5,631 bases of DNA from Spirochaetales bacterium. GTDB taxonomy: Bacteria > Spirochaetota > Spirochaetia > JAGLYY01. Under the pieces are notes generated by a model that saw only the letters and a program-made list of their open reading frames with translations, ran no database searches and had not been told where the DNA came from. The stretch is from assembly GCA_023131935.1 (NCBI GenBank), contig JAGLYY010000428.1:1-5631 (forward strand), written 5' to 3'. How positions within the stretch are numbered: the stretch's first letter is position 1; each line of letters starts with the position of its first letter. Below are positions 1 to 4,872 of this stretch, piece by piece. The translations under genes were made by a program, and so were the position numbers.

Positions 1-14
1 CCCCAGGTGGGGCA

Positions 15-48
15 AACCTTTTTAGAGTGCTACGAAGGTTGGTTTTTT
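15..48 (+). terminator. Possible rho-independent terminator at left edge
   Basis: AACCTT (15-20) pairs with AAGGTT (35-40). Inside, TAG (23-25) pairs with CTA (30-32) around an AGTG loop, with a mismatch between the two stems. The stem is followed by GG and then six T at 43-48. The shape fits an intrinsic terminator for a plus-strand gene left of the window, but the stem is AT-rich and interrupted, so strength is doubtful. Confidence 0.35.
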
Positions 49-60
49 CTCCCAATGTTA

Positions 61-79
61 TTCTTTCTACCAGAAGGAA
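61..79. repeat. Small inverted repeat
   Basis: TTCTTTCT (61-68) and AGAAGGAA (72-79) are inverted copies with one mismatch around a 3-base centre. It could form a short hairpin. It has no neighbouring T tract and no known consensus, so no role is assigned. Confidence 0.3.
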
Positions 80-91
80 ATATTCATTATT

Positions 92-105
92 TTATCGGAC
101 GATAA
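92..105. repeat. 14-bp palindrome TTATCG-GA-CGATAA
   Basis: TTATCG (92-97) and CGATAA (100-105) are perfect inverted copies separated by two bases. The symmetry resembles a dimeric regulator site, but it lies about 170 bases upstream of the likely transcription start for the gene at 310. I cannot link it to a known regulator. Confidence 0.3.
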
Positions 106-236
106 TCTGAAATTCACCTTAATACATACACTGCCTTATGATAGCCGTGTAAAAAGTGCAGGCTTCGTGGCACTCCTAATCCCTTTTCTGCTCTTTCCGT
201 AAAGTAAGAGAGTCTTTTAGTAGATCACTTTCGCGC

Positions 237-265
237 TTGCACTCGGGGATAAAAAGGCCTATCAT
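237..265 (+). promoter_or_regulatory. Candidate sigma-70-type promoter for the gene at 310
   Basis: A -10-like TATCAT (260-265, five of six matches to TATAAT) lies 17 bases after TTGCAC (237-242, three of six matches to TTGACA). Transcription would start near 272, giving a leader of about 38 bases before the ATG at 310. The -35 match is weak. The segment overlaps a 20-mer that recurs at 4829-4848, where TTGCGC also precedes TATCAT with an 18-base spacer. This supports a shared functional unit but does not prove it is a promoter. Confidence 0.4.
246..265 (+). repeat. 20-bp direct repeat, copy 1
   Basis: The 20-mer reads GGGATAAAAA-GG-CCTATCAT. It matches the copy at 4829-4848 at 18 of 20 positions, with the two differences together in the middle. 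Copies are in the same orientation, 4,583 bases apart. Here it lies just upstream of a plus-strand gene and includes its likely -10 element. GATA and TATC within it are inverted copies. Confidence 0.6.
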
Positions 266-283
266 ATATTGAACAACAGCCAG

Positions 284-307
284 TGGAGTCAAACTCCAGG
301 GAGGAAG
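284..307 (+). promoter_or_regulatory. Leader hairpin and SD that decide the start at 310
   Basis: TGGAGT (284-289) and ACTCCA (293-298) form a perfect 6-bp stem with a CAA loop. Immediately after, AGGGAGGAAG (298-307) provides a strong SD (GGAGG at 300-304) five bases before ATG at 310. This makes 310 the start rather than the in-frame GTG at 283, which would lie in the hairpin and has no SD. The stem may hold the SD open or protect the 5' end; that role is inference. Confidence 0.6.
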
Positions 308-309
308 TT

Positions 310-693
310 ATGGTGAAAAAGTCTTTGCTTCTGGCACTCATTGTAGCGGCGTTTCTGTTGATTCAGTGTGATGTGATTTGGGACAGCCTGTTCGGCCCCG
401 ACGAACCCAGGGAGGTCACATATGCTGTGACCAGTTCCACCGCAGATGTCTCGGTCAGTATTGTTGCCTCTGATAAAACGGGTCAGGTGTACAGCGTCTG
501 GGCGGAAACGAATTGGAACTCGAGCTTCGTTGTTGAACCGAAAGATCAGCCGCTGGTGGTGATTCTTTCAGCCAAAAACTATGGTCCAGCTTCCAGTAGT
601 ATCACCGTGAGTATATCCGTAGACGGTACCACGGTAGACTCAGACACAGCAGCATACACTAAGTCCGCCGTAGCGACGACCACGGTTGATTAG
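310..693 (+). CDS. Small exported (lipo)protein with an MmpS-like beta domain
   Basis: This 127-residue protein begins with a classic export signal: basic VKK at 2-4, a hydrophobic core at about 5-18, then LIQC with Cys20, the only cysteine. A lipid attached to Cys20 is likely, but Gln at -1 is unusual for a lipobox, where Gly, Ala or Ser is normal. A short linker (21-34) leads to a beta-strand-rich domain at about 35-127. It carries VTYAVT (36-41), Trp69 followed by FVVEP, LSAKN (86-90), and a SIT...SVDG...V run at 97-109. These landmarks and their order resemble the MmpS family, the small accessory proteins of mycobacterial MmpL transporters. I judge this by eye from remembered patterns. 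The ATG at 310 is chosen because of its SD. It converges on the ABC operon and is not part of it. A generic secreted beta-sandwich protein is the main alternative. Confidence 0.8.
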   Translation: MVKKSLLLALIVAAFLLIQCDVIWDSLFGPDEPREVTYAVTSSTADVSVSIVASDKTGQVYSVWAETNWNSSFVVEPKDQPLVVILSAKNYGPASSSITVSISVDGTTVDSDTAAYTKSAVATTTVD

Positions 694-704
694 TTGCCGG
701 AATC

Positions 705-917
705 TTATTTTAAAACATTGTTTACCAGAAGTATAATCCCGCCTGCGAGAGCTGCTCCGCCCCAGACAGCCAGGAAAATCTGCGTACCAATTACTCCGAG
801 AAACTTCTTAAAACCCTCGATCTTTCCCATATTCCATACTTTAGATGGAACCTTAAAAAGACCAAGAACTATACAAAACAACCCATAGAGCCCTAAGAAA
901 ATCACTAATAATATCAT
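705..917 (-). CDS. Small two-helix membrane protein, last gene of the exporter operon
   Basis: This 70-residue protein has two hydrophobic segments, at about 1-21 and 43-66, joined by a basic, polar stretch (KVPSKVWNMGKIEGFKKF) that is likely cytoplasmic. I do not recognise the family. Translation is well supported: AAGGAGA (923-929 on the plus strand) lies five bases before the ATG at 917, and the start follows the upstream permease stop by only 19 bases. It is therefore probably co-transcribed with the exporter and could be a small accessory or stabilising subunit, though that is inferred from position alone. Its stop lies 11 bases from the stop of the plus-strand gene 310-693, and no clear terminator is visible between them. 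Confidence 0.75.
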   Translation of the reverse strand: MILLVIFLGLYGLFCIVLGLFKVPSKVWNMGKIEGFKKFLGVIGTQIFLAVWGGAALAGGIILLVNNVLK

Positions 918-936
918 TATTTTCTCCTTAAAATAT

Positions 937-1983
937 TTATGAAAGACCTTTAATGATCTTTTTTCGCAACAACATAAAATAAAGCCCTGTTAGTCCCACC
1001 ATTACAGCTGACTTCCAGGCAATGCCGCCCCATCTGGCGGTTTCTGTAAAGATTTCTTCAAAAATATCGTAAGCCCAGTAAAAGGGTGCCCACCAGACAA
1101 CCCAGTGCCAATTATCAGGCAGAAGGGTGCCTCCTAGTATTGCAAGCATTACTACCATCGAAAGCATCTTTCCAAGTCCTATGGTCTCTGTTTCATTTTT
1201 CCCCAAAGCGCCGAGAAGAAGTCCAAATAGAAGGGTAACAGGATAAGATATCAATATCACCACATACACCTGGAGAATATTAACCTGTAAGAGCCCCAGC
1301 ACCAACATTGCTATGATGGTGTAGGCCGCCATTATCAACAGAGGTTGGAGGCTCTTTCCCATAAAGTAATCTACCTTGGTTACAGGTGAAATCCTTATAG
1401 CTTTGTCAGTTCCCTCCTCTTTGTCGTTCACGATACCGAGTCCGAGAATAAAACCCATTACGATAATCATAAAAATCAGGAAAATCGATCCGCCCATAGT
1501 AGCTACCGGGGATATTTTAGTACGATCCGAAAGTTCAGAAGGTACCGCGGAAGAGAATGTTGTGATCCTTGGGACATTTGGATAATTCTCCCGGTGATAA
1601 CGCTGACGAATCAGCTTTGCCGAGGTGGAAAACACTTTATTGCTTTCCTTAGACATCTCCAGTACGGAAACATATTGTTTTTCTACCGGATCCCAATAAA
1701 GGCCTTCAGCTGAACCGGTTCCCCGCAGTTTCTGCTCCATCTCTTCAATGGATTTATAGGTTTTTACATCCATCGTTTCATCAATATATTCAATCATTTC
1801 TGCTTCTACGGCGTTAGACCCTTCGGATACCACAGCAATTGTACGTTCTGTGTTTTCCATCGCCGGCAGGAAGGATCTAAGAATGATAAGGATTATTACC
1901 GGTACAATTATCATATAGGCGCCCATAAAGTTTTTAATGTTCCTTTTAACATCAAAACGGAATATCTCAAAAAATTGTTTCAT
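937..1983 (-). CDS. ABC-2 type transporter permease, second subunit
   Basis: This is an inner-membrane permease of an ABC exporter, 348 residues long. The layout is that of NatB-like ABC-2 permeases. One helix at about 22-39 is followed by a large extracytoplasmic domain (about 42-160), then a block of five hydrophobic segments at about 164-185, 213-232, 237-257, 272-289 and 323-340. After the second helix comes NDKEEGTDKAIRISPVTK (186-203), the typical cytoplasmic coupling segment with the charged EEGT and SPV pattern that contacts the ATPase. The start is firm: AAGGAGG lies six bases before ATG, inside the 3' end of the other permease gene, whose stop is one base away. This suggests coupled translation and equal output of the two permeases. 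It probably pairs with the product of 1985-3055 as a heterodimer. The substrate is unknown. Confidence 0.9.
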   Translation of the reverse strand: MKQFFEIFRFDVKRNIKNFMGAYMIIVPVIILIILRSFLPAMENTERTIAVVSEGSNAVEAEMIEYIDETMDVKTYKSIEEMEQKLRGTGSAEGLYWDPVEKQYVSVLEMSKESNKVFSTSAKLIRQRYHRENYPNVPRITTFSSAVPSELSDRTKISPVATMGGSIFLIFMIIVMGFILGLGIVNDKEEGTDKAIRISPVTKVDYFMGKSLQPLLIMAAYTIIAMLVLGLLQVNILQVYVVILISYPVTLLFGLLLGALGKNETETIGLGKMLSMVVMLAILGGTLLPDNWHWVVWWAPFYWAYDIFEEIFTETARWGGIAWKSAVMVGLTGLYFMLLRKKIIKGLS

Positions 1984-1984
1984 G

Positions 1985-3055
1985 CTACGCCTCCTTCCGG
2001 ATCTTTCTATTGAAGATCATTGCCGATAGAGGTAAAAGAATCACATTTATACCGGCAAGAATTGCGGCTCCCTGCCGGATAATATGACTGTTATTATCCG
2101 GGAATATCGCGGCATCCAGGCCAAAAATAGTATGGTAGGAAGGGATAAACTTTAACCAGTCAGGTGAAAATATCGGTGAGAACAGCGATATAACCGGAAG
2201 CGCGAGAACCATCATCAAAAGAATAACCCAAAGCATGGCTCCTATAGGGTTCTTAAAAAAACTTCCAAGAATTACTCCGATACCGGAGCCCATTATAATT
2301 GTTAGAACAATGATAAGGAGGGACTCTAAATACCCCTTAAAACCAATCATTGGAAGATACAGAACGGAGAAACTGAAAAGTCCCGTTAGTAGTATTACCA
2401 GGTGTTTGCTGACAAGAAATTCCCATAGGCTCCCGGGGGATATGCGGAATGCCCGAATGGTTAAGTCGGTCCTTTCCTGACCGATAAGGGACACCATTGT
2501 AAAGAGGCCGAGAATGCCCACTATCTGCAATAATATTGGCGGCATTATCCGCTTATTAAAAGGAAGAATATCCCGGATTCCCCATTGCAGAGAAGTAATT
2601 CTTACGGCTTCATATACATCCAGGGGATACATTCCTGCAGGCGGCGTTAACATCGAAAATAGATCTTCCATTTCTATCTCCACATCCCTTGCAATCCACT
2701 CGCTGGTATACGGTTGTGTCAAAAATTCGACCTTAAAATGGTCAATTCCCTGTTTTGTGATAATCATGCCCATCGCGGATTTATTTTCCAGCATACCTTC
2801 TATTATTTCTTCCCGGCTTTCAACGTAATATTCCCCTTTTCTCTCTTCATGATCCGGCAGGACGCTTTTTACGAAATTTTCTATAATTTTTGTAGGATCG
2901 TAAATGAAAACGGCAGCCTCCTTTTTTAAGTCCGCGGGGATAATAAATAACAACAGCAATACAATAAAGACGGCAAAGCCTATCTCCAGGATAATAAACA
3001 CGTCTTTAATTCCGAGAATTAAATCTTTTTGAAACAGGTTGCGAATTCGATTCAT
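1985..3055 (-). CDS. ABC-2 type transporter permease, first subunit
   Basis: This 356-residue inner-membrane permease has the same plan as its neighbour at 937-1983. It has an N-terminal helix at about 20-40, an extracytoplasmic domain at about 42-170, and hydrophobic segments at about 173-192, 213-235, 243-265, 273-292 and 328-347. The coupling segment after the second helix, IGQERTDLTIRAFRISPGSL (191-210), keeps the SP motif and charged residues, but has ERTD where the other subunit has KEEGTD. The two permeases look like diverged paralogues forming a heterodimer on the single ATPase. The ATG at 3055 is preceded by AGGGGG with a five-base gap, which overlaps the ATPase stop. This SD is G-rich and weaker than that of the second permease. 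The exporter may move lipophilic drugs, a peptide or sodium, as in DrrAB- or NatAB-like systems; the sequence does not decide. Confidence 0.9.
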   Translation of the reverse strand: MNRIRNLFQKDLILGIKDVFIILEIGFAVFIVLLLLFIIPADLKKEAAVFIYDPTKIIENFVKSVLPDHEERKGEYYVESREEIIEGMLENKSAMGMIITKQGIDHFKVEFLTQPYTSEWIARDVEIEMEDLFSMLTPPAGMYPLDVYEAVRITSLQWGIRDILPFNKRIMPPILLQIVGILGLFTMVSLIGQERTDLTIRAFRISPGSLWEFLVSKHLVILLTGLFSFSVLYLPMIGFKGYLESLLIIVLTIIMGSGIGVILGSFFKNPIGAMLWVILLMMVLALPVISLFSPIFSPDWLKFIPSYHTIFGLDAAIFPDNNSHIIRQGAAILAGINVILLPLSAMIFNRKIRKEA

Positions 3056-3064
3056 ATCAACCCC

Positions 3065-3919
3065 CTATTCCAGTCCGCGGCCGGTGAGTTTGATGAAAAT
3101 TTCCTCTAGTGTCGGTTCCCCTGAGTGGAGGGTTTTTACATCATGCTCCCCGATAAATTTCTGGAGTTTAGCTTTGTCAGTTCCAGTCATACCAAACTCT
3201 TTTGCCTTCAGAGTATTATCCTCAAGATATTCCACAGTGACAGTAAGCTGTCCGTATTTCAGCTTTAGATTTTTAGGAGTATCTATTGCCGCAATCTTAC
3301 CGTCCACTATAAAGGCTACCTGGTCACAGAGATCGTCCGCCACAAACATGTTATGTGTGGTAAGAAAAATGGTGGTTCCTTCACTCTGTTTTCTTCGGAT
3401 AATTCCCTTTATGCTGTTTGCGGTTGTCGGATCAAGTCCCAGAGTCGGCTCATCGAGAAACCAGATATCGGGCTTATTCATCATGGACCGGGCAAATCCC
3501 AGTCTTTGCTTCATCCCCTTGGAATAAGCTCCTGCCTTTTTCTTTGCGTCTTCCCGGAGCCCGACCATTTCAAGAATTTCCATAGGATCCTCAGTCTCTC
3601 TGTTATAAAGTCCGGCATGAAACTTCAGATTATCCAGCCCGGTCAATTTTTTATACACGTTGGGTATTTCGAAGCCCACGCCTATCCGGTTGAAAAAGGC
3701 TTTATCCGGTTTTGTAAGCCGTGGTTTCCCGTCAATTACAAGTTCTCCCTGCTGCAGTTCCAGAAGACCTGAGATAACATTCTGTGTAGTGGTTTTGCCC
3801 GCTCCGCTGGGACCTAAAAATCCGAAGATTTCCCCTTTACCGATATCAAAACTGACATCATATACCGCGTAATCATCATTCTTTTTATAAGAATAATACA
3901 CATTCTTCACTTCAATCAT
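3065..3919 (-). CDS. ABC transporter ATP-binding protein (exporter type)
   Basis: This cytoplasmic ATPase (284 residues) powers the two permeases encoded next to it. All nucleotide-binding motifs are present in order: Walker A GPSGAGKT (36-43), a Q-loop region around GVGFEIP (80-86), signature YSKGMKQRL (132-140), Walker B IWFLDEP (152-158) with Asp156 and catalytic Glu157, D-loop GLDP (161-164) and switch His189 in TTHN. The Q-loop position appears to be Glu84, a substitution also common in related drug and antibiotic exporter ATPases. The signature is YSKGM rather than LSGGQ, likewise usual in this subfamily. The C-terminal extension ends with PTLEEIFIKLTGRGL, typical of CcmA/DrrA/NatA-like exporter ATPases. 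AAGGAGA lies 11 bases before the ATG, within the 3' end of the repressor gene, whose stop is only four bases upstream. This gives tight co-expression with the repressor. Confidence 0.95.
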   Translation of the reverse strand: MIEVKNVYYSYKKNDDYAVYDVSFDIGKGEIFGFLGPSGAGKTTTQNVISGLLELQQGELVIDGKPRLTKPDKAFFNRIGVGFEIPNVYKKLTGLDNLKFHAGLYNRETEDPMEILEMVGLREDAKKKAGAYSKGMKQRLGFARSMMNKPDIWFLDEPTLGLDPTTANSIKGIIRRKQSEGTTIFLTTHNMFVADDLCDQVAFIVDGKIAAIDTPKNLKLKYGQLTVTVEYLEDNTLKAKEFGMTGTDKAKLQKFIGEHDVKTLHSGEPTLEEIFIKLTGRGLE

Positions 3920-3923
3920 AATC

Positions 3924-4592
3924 TTATCCGTCTCCTTTTTCTTTGTGTTCTATTTTGCAGAGCCCATATTTCAGTATATTTAAAAAATCATCGTATATCT
4001 TTTCACCTTCCTCTCCGAATGGGTCAGTAGGATTTTTAGATAGAAGCAATTCACCCACTCCCCCAATCAGGGTCTGAGTATAATAACTAATGATTTCCGG
4101 AGAATATGTGTCGGTTAATTCTCCCCGGGCTATGGAGTTTTCGATGGGTTTTATATAAAGGTGATGGGGGTCTGAATCCATTTGTGCAAATGCTTCGTCG
4201 GTTATGGTTTTTCTTAGTTTTTCCTTCTCCAGAGTTTTATTCACGACCATATCATTTGCAATCTGAATAGCCAAAGGATTCTCTTTAGCCCACTGTATGC
4301 CGAGTTTAATAGCAAGCTTGATAAATTCGAAGAATCCCATCTGGTCCAGCCTTGAGAGTGCCGGCGCCAGAAATTCCATCTTTTGATTGGTTACCTCCCT
4401 CAGGATAGCGCCGTAAATATCGGTCTTATCCTCAAAGTACTGGTAGAAACTTCCACGGGGAATTCCTGAGGCTTTTACAATTCGCTGTATGCTTGATAAG
4501 TCATAGCCATATTGTGCAAACTCATCAGTCGCCGCTTTGAGAATATTTTGGCGCTTGGATTCCGGCAGGTTAAAAAAAGTTTGTTTTGGGAT
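3924..4592 (-). CDS. TetR-family repressor of the exporter operon, apparent ATC start
   Basis: Reading the frame upstream of the internal ATG at 4379 reveals a complete TetR DNA-binding domain. It begins (I/M)PKQTFFNLPESKRQNILKA, followed by ATDEFAQYGY and a helix-turn-helix at about 33-53 with GIPRGSFYQYFEDK (43-56), the family hallmark. The remaining residues to 222 form the variable ligand-binding and dimer domain. Between the in-frame TGA at 4601-4599 and the HTH there is no ATG, GTG or TTG. The perfect SD AAAGGAGGT (4609-4601) leaves nine bases before ATC at 4592, exactly where relatives, as I remember them, start MPKQTF. I therefore annotate ATC as the start, giving 222 residues, a normal TetR length. 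Alternatives are a mutated start with little expression, a sequencing error, or a 151-residue product from 4379 lacking the HTH. It is first in the operon and probably autoregulated through the palindromes at 4652-4683. Confidence 0.85.
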   Translation of the reverse strand: MPKQTFFNLPESKRQNILKAATDEFAQYGYDLSSIQRIVKASGIPRGSFYQYFEDKTDIYGAILREVTNQKMEFLAPALSRLDQMGFFEFIKLAIKLGIQWAKENPLAIQIANDMVVNKTLEKEKLRKTITDEAFAQMDSDPHHLYIKPIENSIARGELTDTYSPEIISYYTQTLIGGVGELLLSKNPTDPFGEEGEKIYDDFLNILKYGLCKIEHKEKGDG

Positions 4593-4598
4593 AGCTGT

Positions 4599-4610
4599 TC
4601 ACCTCCTTTA
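4599..4610 (-). promoter_or_regulatory. Near-perfect SD supporting the ATC start
   Basis: On the minus strand this reads TAAAGGAGGTGA, a long match to the 3' end of 16S rRNA. GGAGG ends nine bases before ATC at 4592. Nothing else within reach is a usual start in the repressor frame, so the site decides the start position even though the codon is not standard. A GTG at 4602-4600 overlaps the SD itself and opens a different, 10-codon frame. Confidence 0.75.
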
Positions 4611-4644
4611 CGTAAGGTTACATCACTAATGAGTTCATGGTTTT

Positions 4645-4674
4645 ATTAAATATGACAGTTTCGTCATATGACAA
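4645..4674 (-). promoter_or_regulatory. Candidate promoter P2 of the exporter operon
   Basis: On the minus strand TTGTCA (4674-4669, five of six to TTGACA) is followed after 18 bases by TTTAAT (4650-4645, five of six to TATAAT). Transcription would begin near 4638, about 45 bases before the repressor start. One operator palindrome fills the spacer almost exactly and the other covers the -35 element, so a bound repressor would block polymerase. Confidence 0.5.
4652..4667. promoter_or_regulatory. Operator palindrome O1, likely TetR-type
   Basis: ATGAC (4652-4656) and GTCAT (4663-4667) are perfect inverted arms around six bases. The symmetry extends two bases further on each side (ATATGAC and GTCATAT, 7-bp arms). 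It abuts a second copy of the same pattern and lies about 60 bases upstream of the repressor start. Binding by the adjacent repressor is inferred from position and symmetry. Confidence 0.6.
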
Positions 4675-4683
4675 CATTGTCAT
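4668..4683. promoter_or_regulatory. Operator palindrome O2, likely TetR-type
   Basis: ATGACAA (4668-4674) and TTGTCAT (4677-4683) are perfect 7-bp arms around CA. The outer ATGAC-N6-GTCAT pattern is identical to the neighbour at 4652-4667, with centres exactly 16 bases apart. The junction GTCATATGAC is itself a palindrome, so the array has four evenly arranged half-sites. It overlaps the -35 of P2 and the expected transcription start of P1. Confidence 0.6.
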
Positions 4684-4687
4684 GTAA

Positions 4688-4716
4688 ACTATGATTCTAT
4701 TCTTTCAACATGTCAA
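4688..4716 (-). promoter_or_regulatory. Candidate promoter P1 of the exporter operon
   Basis: On the minus strand a perfect TTGACA (4716-4711) is followed after 17 bases by CATAGT (4693-4688, four of six to TATAAT). The expected start near 4681 falls inside operator O2, giving a leader of about 89 bases. It is an alternative or additional promoter to P2; the -10 match is weaker. Confidence 0.4.
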
Positions 4717-4872
4717 GGTTTTTCCGAATTTTTTTGATTGCCCCAATAACTCGTTCAAGTAAACCGCTTCATCAGGGATGATTCTTCCTCGATCCGTCCC
4801 TCTATCCTATCCACTGTGTTGCGCCCTAGGGATAAAAATACCTATCATTCGCTAATAATTTCCAGGCCGGAA
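4717..4872. other. Gap between Sir2 gene and exporter promoter, no gene seen
   Basis: No credible frame is visible. The gap contains the second 20-bp repeat (4829-4848) and a weak hairpin just past the Sir2 stop (TTCC at 4860-4863 with GGAA at 4869-4872, no T tract following on the minus strand). I see no convincing terminator for the Sir2 gene, so some read-through into the exporter operon is possible. Confidence 0.5.
4829..4848 (+). repeat. 20-bp direct repeat, copy 2
   Basis: The 20-mer reads GGGATAAAAA-TA-CCTATCAT and matches copy 1 (246-265) at 18 of 20 positions. As in copy 1, a TTGC element precedes it (TTGCGC at 4819-4824), so it could act as a plus-strand promoter. The only thing downstream is the antisense side of the Sir2 gene, however. 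Read on the minus strand, both copies begin with ATG and would encode MIG(L/I)FIP, but neither has an SD. Confidence 0.6.

Larger units (their letters stand above)
1..236. other. Left intergenic stretch, no gene seen
   Basis: I find no open frame with a credible start, SD and length on either strand here. It is AT-rich, with several short inverted repeats listed separately. It probably contains the 3' end or terminator region of a gene lying left of the window and the upstream leader of the gene at 310. The base run CCCC-AGGT-GGGG at 1-12 is a small hairpin whose left context is cut by the window edge. Confidence 0.6.

Noticed and set aside
155..174. AGTGC...GCACT inverted repeat in the left intergenic region as a small RNA or operator
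   Set aside because: Five-base arms around a ten-base loop are expected by chance at this length, and no promoter or terminator frames it.
177..265. A 29-codon minus-strand frame beginning at 265 (MIGLFIPE...)
   Set aside because: There is no SD, and the similar start at repeat copy 2 (4848) stops after 13 codons. The similarity is better explained by the 20-bp repeat itself.
283..309. GTG at 283 as the start of the plus-strand gene, adding nine residues
   Set aside because: The GTG sits in a 6-bp hairpin with no SD, while ATG at 310 has a strong SD at optimal distance and gives a proper signal peptide beginning MVKK.
668..685. Hairpin CCGTAG...CCACGG near the end of the exported-protein gene as a terminator
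   Set aside because: It lies inside the coding sequence, has an imperfect stem, and no T tract follows on either strand.
3039..3527. Long plus-strand open frame antisense to the ABC ATPase
   Set aside because: The minus-strand ATPase has every catalytic motif across this region. The antisense frame has no SD or family resemblance and is a by-product of codon usage.
3924..4379. A truncated TetR gene starting at ATG 4379
   Set aside because: The upstream sequence in the same frame encodes an intact TetR helix-turn-helix domain preceded by a perfect SD. The 151-residue form would lack DNA binding.
4860..4872. Hairpin TTCC...GGAA just after the Sir2 stop as its terminator
   Set aside because: The stem is only four to five base pairs and no T run follows in the direction of Sir2 transcription.
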